Shown here: positions 33,649 to 45,350 of the stretch, in pieces | Layout: every line of letters begins with the position of its first letter | Numbering within the stretch: position 1 is the stretch's first letter | Assembly: GCF_014633365.1 (NCBI RefSeq) | Contig: NC_068343.1 | Location: forward strand, 32,085,307-32,149,306 | Source: Diospyros lotus | Lineage: Eukaryota; Streptophyta; Magnoliopsida; Ericales; Ebenaceae | Direction of reading: 5' to 3' | DNA: 64,000 nt | The notes under the pieces: model-generated | The model's input: the letters and a program-made list of their open reading frames with translations, nothing else | Databases searched by the model: none | Told to the model about the DNA's origin: nothing | Program-made: the position numbers and the translations under genes

Positions 33649-33906
33649 TTGGAAAAAAGGTTGTTGAATAAGACTAATATTTGGGACAAATACTTTGAAC
33701 TCAATGCAACTTTGATTCAAAATCGTCTTGCAATACCGTTAGGCGGAGAAGGATACTCTTCTTGGACTCAAAATTATGTTAAAGCATGGCAAGAAGTTTT
33801 TGAAGATGAAACCATCTCTACTCGTATAAGTGATACTAACAAGATGGACCTCTGCACTAGAATTTTACATCTAATGTGCTCTCAAGTGCTTGTTACATCT
33901 AATTGA
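33649..33906 (+). other. Unknown 85-codon frame after RNase H
   Basis: Open frame directly following the end of Pol and running into the start of the 3' LTR. No recognised domain; it is rich in charged residues with no signal or membrane segment. It could be an extra 3' frame as found in some SIRE-type elements, or chance. I do not assign a function. Confidence 0.3.
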
Positions 33907-34583
33907 TAGATTGATATTTTACTCTTGTGATTATGGTTTTGATGATGAAAAATATTTCGAGCATTCTATTCTAAACATATCAAAATCAATTTCAAATGTA
34001 ATGAACCTCATAGAGTTTCAAAAATCTTTATAGAATGTTGTTTCTATCTTTGAAATGATTTTAATCAATTTCTTAGTTTATGAATATCAAGATTAAATTC
34101 AAAGGATATGTGATTCATTGAATCTATTGGCTTTAGAAATTAATCTTTTAGTTCATGTTTATCAAAATGAATTTCCAAGAAATAATAATTTCAAATCAAA
34201 AGAAATCATCTTTGGAGCATTCTAGCCTATTCGTCGACAACATTGGAAAAATGCTTCAAACTGTCGACAGTCTTTTAGCATTCTATCGACAGTCAGAAAG
34301 CATGATTTTAAAATGGCTTGAAACTATCGACAGTTTGGAGAGCATCTGTCAATAATTTTTATGAATCTATCAACTAAGTCTTTAGTTTTAATTAGAAACT
34401 ATCAACTAACCCTTGTTTTCTATCGAGAATTTGTATCATAGAATCACGTAACGACTAGTTTTTTGAGCATTTAATGCCCGCAAACCACCAAGCAACGATC
34501 TAATTTTTGGAAGCGTCAACCATCAACTATAAATAGGTGGTTGATGGAACATTCAAGAGCTCTTAAATCATTCAATACTCAAC
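33904..34583 (+). repeat. Partial 3' LTR of the Copia element
   Basis: Starts TGATAGATTG (pairing with TATCA at the end of the 5' LTR) and soon reads TTTTGATGATGAAAAAT. It has a TATA box CTATAAATAG at 34528-34537 and GTCGAC-type motifs from 34231 to 34440. The end is cut at about 34583 by the X1 element. Part of the sequence that would be common with the 5' LTR is thus missing; the exact start is a best guess. Confidence 0.7.
34231..34440. repeat. GTCGACAG motif array in the Copia 3' LTR
   Basis: Words CGTCGACAA, TGTCGACAG, ATCGACAG and decayed ATCAACTA forms at about 25-50 bp spacing, ending roughly 90 bp upstream of the TATA box at 34528. Confidence 0.7.
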
Positions 34584-35489
34584 TGAACATCTCAATCAAA
34601 CTGAAATAAAAACTCTGAATCAAAATAAACTGAAAACCATAAACTCTATCTAAGAAAAAATCCCTCAACTAAAATATGAAATAATCCTAATTGACAAGAC
34701 ACTATAAACTCCCAGACATCTTTGATCTTGAGCGGCTCCACATACACACACTACTGACCACTGCTGCTAGGCCCCACATCTGGTACTCCCCCGCTAGGAC
34801 CTAGAATGGTAAAAAGTACAAGGTGAGATACAAAGCTCAACAAGTAATAAGTTGTAAAGAATAACTGAAGTTAAATCGAAGAATATCGATATTGATAAAT
34901 TACTTACTGAACTTGTACTGAGTACAATCACTATCTGTTTGCATTCAAAAAAATTTAATGCACATAAACTATAAACTAAATGCAAGTATGTAACTTTAGC
35001 ACATAGGCCCACACAATCTATAATATATACCCAACTCATCTAAATCATGCATACATAAAAACTGTAAGCATATACTGTGGGCAATATGCCTAAGCCTCTT
35101 GGTCATCACTAGGCGAGCAACTCACAAACTAAAATTTGAACTGGTGGGATCCCCGTGGACTAGCCACCTGGCCCGCATAATGCAATGCTCACATACACGC
35201 TAGCACACGATATGAAGTGCTCCATATAAAGTTATGCTCAATGCTCATACCAAGATGTATAAACATAATCTCACAAAATAATGCTGATCATGTCATAATA
35301 AATACTAAACATGTAATCTTATCTTCAATATATTGGAATACAAAGATTCTATGAATGTATTATGGTATGGGCATGATTAACTTGTTATATTTTGGCATAT
35401 AAATTCAATATTTGGAGGTATTGAATATTTTTATTTGAATAAAACTTAAATTAAGCTATACTAGAACTTCAATTGGATTTTTGGAAAAG

Positions 35490-35945
35490 CCATTCGGATA
35501 TCAGGAGGGATATCCAGATATGATGAAAGACATCTGGATATGAAGAAGGCTCATCTGGATACACTGGCATTCAAATTAGAAGCTATTCAGATGTGTTGGA
35601 GCTTATTTGGATATGAAGTTCAAAACTTGAGAGAGGCATCCGGATATGAAACATGACATCCAGATATCAACTTGACCCATCCGGATATATTGAAGAATAC
35701 ATCCGGATATCACACATAAAAACAAAAGGATACATTTGAATATGACTTAATATATTTGTATATCACTCACAATGGAATAGACACATCCGAATACAACACA
35801 ATGTATCCGGATATCACTCTCAAGGAATCATTGAACTCATCTGTATGCAGATCAAAGCATCCAAATATCAAACAAAGGACATCCGAATGTCTCTCGCATA
35901 AATCCTTTTCACTTATTTGGATAGGCACTGCCCCATCCGGTCATG
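35490..35945. repeat. ATCCGGAT motif array in X1 3' LTR
   Basis: Words such as CATCCGGATAT and many one-base decayed forms (ATCTGGAT, ATCCAGAT, ATCCGAAT), spaced 15-35 bp. The array is in the transcribed part, downstream of the TATA box on the minus strand. The 5' LTR has the same array at 40085-40620. Confidence 0.85.
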
Positions 35946-36029
35946 CATATATGAGAACTTGCCTCTAAAAGAAATAAAAAAAGGAAAGAACTTGCAACTC
36001 AAAAGAAAGAAGAAATAATAGGACTTGCA

Positions 36030-36190
36030 CTCCAAATGGGAGAATGAGTAATAGAACTCATAATCCAAAATGGAGAAGGAGTAATAGAACTCGCAATCCA
36101 AAATGGAAAATGAGTAATAGAACTTGCAATCCAAAATGGAAAATGAGTAATAGAACTTGCAATCCAAAATGGAGAAGGAATATAGAACTT
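36030..36190. repeat. 33-bp minisatellite, about 4.5 copies
   Basis: Unit GAGTAATAGAACTYGCAATCC plus AAAATGGARAAK. Because 33 is divisible by three it creates open repeat frames on both strands (35913-36250) which are not genes. The 5' LTR has fewer copies, and a solo LTR of the same family inserted in them at 40969. Confidence 0.9.
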
Positions 36191-36837
36191 GCTCATAACT
36201 TCACTGTTATAAGCATATATATATGTATACATCTTTGCTTACTGATATAAATATGAAAACTACAATGAAGAATTGGAATATTCTGAAAATGAAACTAATA
36301 TGAACCTGTAATGGAAGGGATTACAGGGAAGATATTTGCCTTGATAAATATTGATCGACTCACACGATCTCAACTAGAAATCTCCTATGCAAAGCAACTT
36401 CTGCAACTCATAGACTTCTTGGCTCTCTGCTCCTCACGCGGCGTGAAGAACACTATTGCTTATATGCCTTTATATAGATAAAGAGATAGCTCTAGAAGCC
36501 CATCTCCTTCTCATTTTATAATTAGAAGTCCTTATTCTTAATTAACTTGGAGACTTCAAATGTAAACCATCTCACATATGGATTCTCCCAATTACATAAT
36601 ATCTATAATTAAGTAATTCCTAATAATAGGAAATTATTATTTAAAACTCTAGAATTACCTTCATACCCTTGCATTTAATTTTCACATAATTTAAATGCCT
36701 TTAAATGCTATTCTCTCATTTAAAAATTCCTAAATTGCCACCTTAAATATTTAATTGGCAACTCTCTTAAGTAAAAAATTAAATAAGCAACTAAATAATT
36801 TATAAACAAATTCTAAGCCCTCTGATGGGTCGTTACA

Positions 36838-36852
36838 ATTTCTCCCCTTCTT
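36838..36852 (-). other. Polypurine tract of X1
   Basis: On the minus strand AAGAAGGGGAGAAAT directly before the 3' LTR start; primes plus-strand DNA synthesis. Confidence 0.85.
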
Positions 36853-38050
36853 AAAAGAATTTGGTCCCTCAAATTCGAACCTGGTTACTCGAATAGAAAG
36901 GGGTAAAGATACCTCATTTCTTCTTCCAATTCCCACGTCTTTTCTTCTAACGAGTGTCACTGCCATTGCACTTTTACAAGAGGAATTGATTAATTTCTCA
37001 AAATCTTTTCCTTTCATTCTAAAATGCTAGTAGGCATCTCCTCAGAAGACATGTCATCTCTAACTTTAAGAGTATGAAAATCAATTATGTGCTGAGGATC
37101 TGGCACATACTTCCTCAACATCGAAATGTGAAACAAATTATGAACATGGGATAACTGAGGTGGCAAAGCTAACTCATATGTCAAAGTCCCTATCTGTCTC
37201 AAAATCTTAAATGGACTAATGTAACGGGGACTAAGCTTCCTTTTACGCCAAATCTTTGAACTCCTTTAATAGGCATGACTTTCAACCAAACATGGTCGCC
37301 TACCTCAAACTCAAGGTCTCGTCGTCGCTTATCTACATAGTTCTTCTGTCTATCTTGGGCTATTTTCATTCTAGTTTTGATCACTCGGATCTTTTTTGTC
37401 GTCTGCTTAACAATTTCAGGACCTAATAAAGCCATATCACCAATTTCTTCCCAACATATCAGCGATCAACACATTCGCCCATATAAAGCCTCATACGGTG
37501 ACATTTTAATACTTGAATGGAAACTGTTATTGTAGGAAAATTCTACTGAAGGTAGATGCTCATCCCAACTACCTTGGAAGTCTAGAACACAAAGTCTCAA
37601 CATGTCCTCAAGAGTCCTAATATTCCTTTCTAATTGACCATCTATCTGCGGATGAAACGTTGTACTAAACTTCAACTGAGATCCAAGTGCATCATGCAAA
37701 GCTCCTTGAAAATGAGAAGTGAAATGAGGATCTCAATCCGATACAATGCTAGATGGAACATCATGTAATTTCACGATCTCCTCAATATAAATCCTGGCAA
37801 ATCTATTCAATGGGTAAGTCTTCTTAATAGGCAGAAAATGGGCTGATTTAGTCAAACAGTCAACAATCACCCATATAACATCATCACCTCTAGTCATTCT
37901 GGGCAATCCCATCACAAAATCCATGGGAACATTATCCCATTTCCACTCCGGAATAGGCAATGGAAGTAATAACCCTGCAGGTTTCTGATGTTCTACTTTA
38001 ACTTGCTAGCACACTAAACACTGTGAAACATACTTAACTACATCTTTCTT
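36853..38050 (-). pseudogene. int: Integrase and chromodomain remains of X1
   Basis: Read leftward from about 38045: zinc-binding end (KYVSQCLVC with a stop after it), then MPIPEWKWDNVPMDFVMGLPR with the first catalytic Asp, WVIVDCLTKSAHFLPI, a stop where the second Asp region starts (near 37733), SQLKFSTTFHPQIDGQLER (with Glu), YNNSFHSSIKMSPYEALYGR, DRQKNYVDKRRRDLEFEVGD and LALPPQLSHVHNLFHISMLRKYVP. A decayed chromodomain follows (37020-36860). In intact relatives it binds histone marks and guides insertion into heterochromatin. At least five stops or shifts break the frame. Confidence 0.88.
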
Positions 38051-38959
38051 CATGGATTACTCGCTGCACTATTTTCTAGTCCGATCGTCCAAATTCTCTT
38101 CTTATTACTAGATGAGCCTTGAGATGTACTTGCTCCCTTCTTGGCCGTTTGTGCCATCCTGCACTCATTATGATCTCTCTTGATAACATATGCTTGCTAG
38201 ACTACTGTGGCATAATCCACAGTCTGATATCCTCTAAAAAAAATGGCAAATATCGGCACACAATCATCTCTGAAACTTAGCAGCCTTCTTTGCTTCAATG
38301 GACACCAACTCTGGGGTGTATCGAGGTAGGGCTGTAAATTTTTTCTCATACTAGGCCACTTTCTTGGTACCTTGAACTAGCTCGATGAACTCATAAACCT
38401 TTTGCTTCTTGACCCATTCTAAACAGTAGGCCTTGTTGAATACTTATTGAAACTCAACCTATGTGGGTTCTTGATTACGAAACCTCTGGAGGGAAGTCTC
38501 CCACCATCTCTCAGCATCGCCTTTGAATAAGTATGTGCTAAGTCGCACCTGTCGGTCATCTGTACAACCAATAGAACGAAGATGCTTCTCTATCGATAGC
38601 ATCCAATTCTCTATCGCTGCTATATCTGTGCCTCTATGGAACGCTGGTGATTGGAAGGCGATAAAATCTTTTAATAGCTGACTCCTTGTATTTGCCTCCA
38701 CAACTGGAGCTGTTGGAGTGACTGGCAGATCACCTCCACTACCTCTTGCTTCTTGTGTTCCTTGTGGTTGCCTTACCTAATTAGTAGCTAGGGTATCTAC
38801 CACCCTTATTAGACCTGCTAACATACCTTGCATCTTGGCCATCACTTACCGTAGATCACTACTAGACTCCCCTGGCGAACTAGGTGTGGATACTGGAACT
38901 TCATCAGGAATAGAAGCAACTTGACTATGAGTACGGGGTTGTCCACCTCTATTACTCAT
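38051..38959 (-). pseudogene. gag: gag of X1, start to mid-domain
   Basis: The ATG at 38959 on the minus strand opens MSNRGGQPRTHS. Later RSQLLKDFIAFQSPAFHRG, IENWMLSIEKHLRSIGC, LSTYLFKGDAERWWETSLQ and LPRYTPELVSIEAKKAAKFQR are the standard chromovirus gag domain. In-frame stops occur near 38850, 38779, 38440 and 38360. At about 38050 gag breaks off and integrase sequence follows, so protease and RT were deleted from this copy. Confidence 0.88.
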
Positions 38960-39080
38960 CTTCTTGCATCACCACTTTGGGTTAGATTACTATTAATTGG
39001 GTTAACTTATCTAACTGAAGGACACAAGTCCTAACTCTACCCAACATCTTATGTGTGTATGGGAGACTCCTCAAAAACAC

Positions 39081-39093
39081 TATTCTGATACCA
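39081..39093 (-). other. Primer-binding site of X1, initiator tRNA-Met (decayed)
   Basis: Minus strand TGGTATCAGAATA; the first ten bases match the tRNA-iMet complement. It lies four bases from the LTR end. Confidence 0.8.
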
Positions 39094-40084
39094 AAACTAT
39101 AACATCCCTTCCTAGGATTACCCGAGAAGAGGTGTTATGGGAAAAATAGATAAAATAAAAAAGACTCTTTGATAAATTGAAATCTGATACCATAACTAAA
39201 CATCTCAATCAAACTGAAATAAAAACTCTAAGTCAAAATAAACTGAAAACCATAAACTCTGTCTAAGGCAAAATCCCTCAACTGAAATATAAAATAATCC
39301 TAATTGACAAGACACTATAAACTCTCAGACATCTTTGATCTTGAGTGGCTCCACATACACACACTACTGACCACTGTTGCTAGGCCCCACATCTCAAATG
39401 GTGAAGAGTACAAGGTGAGCTACAACGCTCAACAAATAACAAGCAGCAAAGAATAACTGAAGCTGAATCAAAGAATATCGATACTGATAAATTACTTACT
39501 GAACTTGTACTGAGTATAATCACTATCTGTTTGCATTCAGAAAAATGTAATGCACATAAACTATAAGCTAAATGCAAGTATGCAACTTTGGCACATAGGC
39601 CCCACAATCTGTAATATATACCCGACTAATCTGAATCATGCATACATAAAAAATGTAAGCATATACTGTGGGCAATATGCCCCTAGCCCCCTGGTCGTCA
39701 CTAGGCGAGCAACTCACAAACTGAAATTGGAACTAATGGGATCCCCGAGGACTAGCCACCTGGTACGCATAATGAAATGCTCACATACATGCTAGCACAT
39801 GATATGAAGTGCTCCATATAAAGTCATGATCAATGCTCATACCAGGATGTATGCACATAATCTCACAAAATAATGCTGATCGTGTCATAATAAATACTAA
39901 ACATGTAATCTTATCTTCAATATATTGGAATTCAAAGATTCTATGAATTATGTATTATGGTATGGGCATGATTAACTTGTTATATTCTGGCATATAAATT
40001 CAATATTTGGAGGTATTGAATATTTTTATTTGAATAAAACTTAAATTAAGCTATACTATAACTTCAATTGGATTTCTAGAAAAG

Positions 40085-40620
40085 CCATTCGGATATCAGG
40101 AAGGATATCCGGATATGATGAAAGACATCCGAATATAAAGAAGGCTCATCTGGATACACTAGCGTTCAAATCAGAAGCTATTTGGATGTGCTGGAGCTTA
40201 TTCGGATGTGAACTTCAAAACTTGAGAGGGGTATTCGGATATGAAACAAGACATCCAGATATCAACTTGACCCATCCGGATATACTGAGGAAGACATCCG
40301 GATATCACACACAAAAATAAAAGGACACATCCATATATGACTTAATATATTCGGATATCACTCACAATGGAATAAACACATTCGAATACAACACAAGGTA
40401 TCCGGATATCACTCTCAAGGAACCACTGAACTCATCTGGATACGGATCAAAACATCCGATTATCAAACAAAGGACATTCAGATATGAACAAGGCCACCCA
40501 GATGTCTCTCATATAAATCTTTTTCACTTATTCGGATAGGCACTGCCCCATTTGGATGACACTCGCATACATAGATTAACTCATCCGGATATGGGAAGAT
40601 CCATTTGGATATTTGCAGTT
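40085..40620. repeat. ATCCGGATAT motif array in X1 5' LTR
   Basis: At least five exact TCCGGATAT words and many one-base variants, matching in position the array in the 3' LTR (35490-35945). Confidence 0.85.
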
Positions 40621-41293
40621 AAATTTAACAAACATGAACACTAACAGAGATTGAAATGTGTAACAAAACTTAATGATTCTACACCATTCTAAATAAAATC
40701 CTGGGAAAATGAATCCCAACCGATATGAAACAACTTTAAGGATGATTCAAAGATAATATTTGATTGAATTGCTATAAAGATCATGCATATATGATAACTT
40801 GCCTCTAAAAGAAATAAAAGGAGGAAGGAACTTGCAACTCAAAAGAAAAAAAAAAAGAAATAATAAGACTTGCACTCCAAATGAGAGAAGCAGTAATAGA
40901 ACTCGCAATCCAAAATGGAGAATGAGTAATAGAACTTGCAATCCAAAATGGAACAGTAATAGAACTCATGTAACACCACTCTCCTAGAACTGCCCGAGAA
41001 GAGGTGTTACGGAAAAATAAAATAAAACTAACTGGTAACTAAAATCTGATACCAATAATGAATATCCCAATCAACTAGAATAAAACTTTGAGTTGTCAAG
41101 ACTAAAAACCATAACTGCATCTAAGGGAAAATCCCTAAACTAGAAATAAAAATAAACCCAAACTGATAAACATTATAAAACTAACAACTCCCAGACATCT
41201 TTTGTCTTGAGCGACTCCACGTACACACATTACTGGACACTGCTGCTAGGCCTCACATCTGGTACTCTCCCACTAGGACCTAAAATGGTAAAG

Positions 41294-44098
41294 TGTAACG
41301 CCCCATTTTTCCCAAGCGAGCGTTAACTCGAGATTTCGGGAATTTTTTTTTTTCTTCAACATCACAACATAAACCTCTCGACATACATACCCTCATCATT
41401 GACATTTCCCGACAATCCCGATCGTACCTTCTCAGCATATCAAATTTAAAAATCAATAGACTAAGACAGGTATTATCAATCACATCAGTAGAAGTAAGAT
41501 CGAAACCTCAATGATATATATATCCGACAAATTTCTCTTACAATAACCAAATCGATGTTTCACATGAAAATATCAAAATATTACATTATCCTTGAACATC
41601 GTAATCATAGACAAAAACCTACGAAAACTGAACATACCAGCTACATCTCGACGACATTCTTTCCCTTGGCGCCACTGCTTTTACTTGGAACGTTTGAATA
41701 TTCTAGGGACATAGTCCAAATTAGATGCTGAATCATCTAAGTGAGAGTTCAAAAACATTTTCATACAAGAATGAAAAATCATATGCATAAAACTGATAAA
41801 TCTTGACATGCACCAGCCTAAGAGAATCCCACACAGCATTTAACCCTAACCGGGGAAAATGCAATCTCTCTAAAGGCGACACGACCACACCGACCCATTG
41901 GCAAACCAATCCTGCTTAAGAGGGACAACCTCGACATATGAACCCGGGAATCACCCCATTGTCATCGTTAGGCTTTACGCTCTAGCTCAAAAGCATTCCA
42001 AAACCCAACGCAACCCTAGCCCCAAGAGTGTCATACCAGTACTATCCTCGGAATCGACGTCACCTCGGCATTAATGCTATTGCTCAAAGAAACCTGGGGT
42101 GGTGTCCACTCGCAGCCCCGCCACTTGAGCCAACAACTGGGGTGGTGTCCACTCTCAGCCCCACCACTTGGGTCCCGTAGGGTGAAGTCCATCTCAGCCC
42201 CGTCCCAAGTGGGTCACCTAGCATTAATCCTAGGTACGCATCCCGAGTGCTGTCACTCTGGCTACGTCACAAGTTACCAACCCACGTCCCACATGGACGA
42301 CACAAAACAAGCCAATGTCGAAAATCATAACATGCATCACTTAAAATCATAACATGCGTCACTTAAAATCAACACTTAAAATCAACATTTAATGCGCGTG
42401 TTAATAATCATTTGGACAATCCATCACAAAAACCCAAGCCATGAACACTTACAGTAAACCATTCACATGTTACTTGAAATCTTTTCGGGTAGAACCACTC
42501 ACAATTCAAAACAAAGTTGGGGGCGAACACTCACCTCGAAATGCGTGCCCGATCGACCTCGATTCTAGTGCCCGACGCTCTTATAATTCAACCTCGAGCT
42601 TCAGCGATACCCTAGACATCACATTTGTTCAATTTCATATCAATATCTATTTTTTCCAAATTTTTCATAATTTCTTCCTATTTCCTCTATATTTTTCCTC
42701 AAAAATTCTAATAAATGCCTACTCAAGATTTTTCCTCGATTTCTCTTCATAACAATTCATAAATAAATAATTCCTAACTCCCAAAATTTCCTAAGGATCT
42801 TCTAATACCTTTTCCTATTTTTATAAGCCTTATTTATTTTGAAAATTACAAAATGACCATTTTCTCCAACATTTTTCCAAATTTTCTTGCATCATAATTC
42901 ATAATTTATTTTTCTTAAAATAAATAAAAAAAATTTGAAATTACCTGAATCCTCACGCGCCCTCACGCGTGGGCGCGTGGCTGACTGGTTTGAACTGGCG
43001 CGTGGCAGTCACGCGCCACCGTCTTCTACCTCTAGCCGGCCGCCGGCGGTTGCTCCGATCGCCTCGAAACCGGTACCCCCCGGAAGCCCTTGAGAAGTCG
43101 ATCCTATCCCCACCAAAATCAGGCCGAAAGGCCACCGGAAAGTGGCCCAAATGGCCGGTTGCTGGTCCAGTTAGGCGAACCGCCTCAAACCCTCGGCCGA
43201 ACTCGAAACCCCCTTAAACCTACTCCAAAACGCCTCAAATCGATCCCAAAATGATCCTTGTCTCCCAGAGGCCAAAAGCCCTCTATCAAAGCTCCAAAAA
43301 TCATTCGAAAACGAGCTCGATTTGGTGCCTCCATCTCGGCCGAAACCCTTGGCTATTTATAGCCAAAATTCGGCCCCACGTGGCCGATCTCCGGCCAAGG
43401 CTTCTTCCCCACGCTTCCTAGACCACCCTAGGCCACTCCCTGACGACCCTAGGCTGCCCAAATCGCCGGAAAATCAGGCCAAAATCTCGACCAAATCTGC
43501 CATGTACCTGCGAAATTTCTGAAAATTACAGTTAGGCCCCATGAAATTTTGTTTTGCATTTTGGTCCTTATCCTCAAGCCCCTGATCTTTCTAACATTCT
43601 CACTATGTCCCTTAAGATTAGTATTTCTCATTTCTCCCTTGAAACTTTCAAAAAATTGCCGTTTAGACCTTCCTCGGGCAATTTTAGAAAATTACACTTA
43701 GGCCCGATTGATTTATTTGACCTTAAATCTACTCGATTCAACTTGAAACCACTTAAGGGTTGTCTTATACATCGAATACTAGTACTTGACACTCTTCGTT
43801 GACTTTTTGGACGTCGTTTACAGCAATTCGGTAATACGACCTAATTGGCAATTGTATTTTTGTTGTACCGAAAACTGTTCCCAATCTCATTTCTTTCATC
43901 ACTAAAAATCATAATTTTAATTGCTCGTCGATACTATACCATTTTCCTTGGCTATCTAGGGTCCGAGGTACTCCCTCTGATTAATTCGGTCGTCCAAAGC
44001 TATGATAGTGTGCCCTATAGTCTTATTTTCCCCAAAATTCCAATTATGCCCTTTATCAAATATCATTTTTATCCTCAAAATTATTCTCGGGTGTTACA
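41294..44098 (-). mobile_element. Z1: solo LTR of family Z, 2805 bp, nested in X2
   Basis: Minus strand starts TGTAACACCCGAG at 44098 and ends GGGGCGTTACA at 41294. The TSD is TAAAG (41289-41293) and TGAAG (44099-44103); the undisturbed relative near 39397 reads TGAAG, so the left copy carries a G-to-A change. TATA on the minus strand: CTATAAATAG at 43353-43362. GC-rich patch at about 42950-43200. Repeated GGGGTGGTGTCCACTC units at about 42090-42210. Confidence 0.92.
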
Positions 44099-44779
44099 TG
44101 AAGAGTATAAGGTGAGCTACAAAGTGCAACAAGTAATAAACTGGAAAGAATAACTGAAGCTGAATCGAAGAATATCGATACTGATAAAAGTACTTACTAA
44201 ACTTGTACTGAGAGATATAATAATTACTGGATGGCATTTAGAAGAAGTAATGCACATAAACTGTAAATTAAATACAGGTATGTAACTTTGGAACATAGGC
44301 CCACATAACTGTAATACATACCTGACTAATCTGAATCTTGTAAACATAAAAACTGTAAGCACATACTGTGGGCAATATGCCTCTAGCCCTCTGGTCAACA
44401 TCAGGCTAGCAACTCATAACTGAGATATAACTGAAACTGATACTAGTGGGATCACTGTAGACAAACCGCCTGGCGCGCATAATGCAATGCTCATATAAAT
44501 GCTGGCACACGATATGTAGTGCTCCATATAAAGTCATGCTCAGTGCTCATACAAATATGTATGCACATAATCTCACAAAATAATGCTGATCATGTCATAA
44601 TTAATTGCTAAACATGGTATACGAGTTTTATTAGCTATATTGAGATACAAAGATTCTGCAATTTCTAAGTATGGGCATGCCATACTGGATTTTATCATAT
44701 CTTGACATAAAAATTCAATATTTAAATAATTGAATATTTATATTAAATTTAAGACTTGCATTAAGAATTTATTGGAAGC

Positions 44780-45350
44780 TATTCGGATGCCATATGCTAC
44801 TATTTGGATGATTGTTGAAGCATAAGGAGCAATTTGAATGAAGCAGCAGCCCATTCGAATGAAAAAAAATGGACTACAGCAAGGTCATTCAAATGGCAGA
44901 AACTCATTCGAATGATAGATGATATATAACAAAGGCTATTCCGATCTTTCCAAGGACTCATTCGAATGACTCACAAATTCATTCGAATGAATTTGACAAT
45001 TTTCCAACTTTTGAATGGGCAGAAAGCAACTCATTCGAATGCAACAGTACTCGCGGGCATTCGAATGACAGAAAGACTCATTCGAATGCTAGACTATACA
45101 AAGCTACAACTTATTCAAATCTTTAAGGACTCATTCGAATGATAAGAAAACTCATTCGAATGACAGACTCAAAACTTCAAAAACACATACGAATGATACG
45201 ATAACACGTGATTCATTCGAATGACCAAGGACTCATTCGAATGACTGATACATTATAAGGGAAAAACATATGATAACATTGAGAACTCATTCGGATTCCT
45301 CAAAACTCATTCGAATGACACAAGACTCATTCGAATGATTGGAATCTCAT
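44780..45350. repeat. CATTCGAATG array in X2
   Basis: I count at least 13 exact CATTCGAATG words, plus variants (CATTCAAATG, CATACGAATG, CATTCGGATT), often preceded by ACT. The spacing varies, mostly 15-45 bp. Confidence 0.92.

Larger units (their letters stand above)
25381..34583 (+). mobile_element. SIRE-like Copia element with two nested solo LTRs
   Basis: The order is partial 5' LTR (25381-26098), tRNA-Met primer site, a large deletion of gag and protease, integrase, RT, RNase H, and partial 3' LTR (33904-34583). The integrase-before-RT order and RNase H signatures (WSSRKQNTVALSSTEVEYVA) mark Ty1/Copia; the protein style suggests the SIRE/Maximus branch. Solo LTRs interrupt integrase (26578-28875) and RT (29548-32308). 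The left end was replaced by Athila-2 and the right end by the X1 element. It is the base layer of the left-hand nest. Confidence 0.88.
34584..36837 (-). repeat. 3' LTR of X1
   Basis: On the minus strand begins TGTAACGACCCATC at 36837, right after the polypurine tract. The left limit is where homology with the 5' LTR begins (RAACATCTCAATCAAACTG); a four-base overlap AACT marks the join. Compared with the 5' LTR it lacks about 240 bp around 35940 and has more copies of a 33-bp repeat. TATA box: CTATATAAAGGC on the minus strand, 36466-36477. Confidence 0.88.

Noticed and set aside
35913..36250. Open frames on both strands with an 11-residue repeat
   Set aside because: Produced by the 33-bp minisatellite (a multiple of three), open on both strands, inside an LTR.
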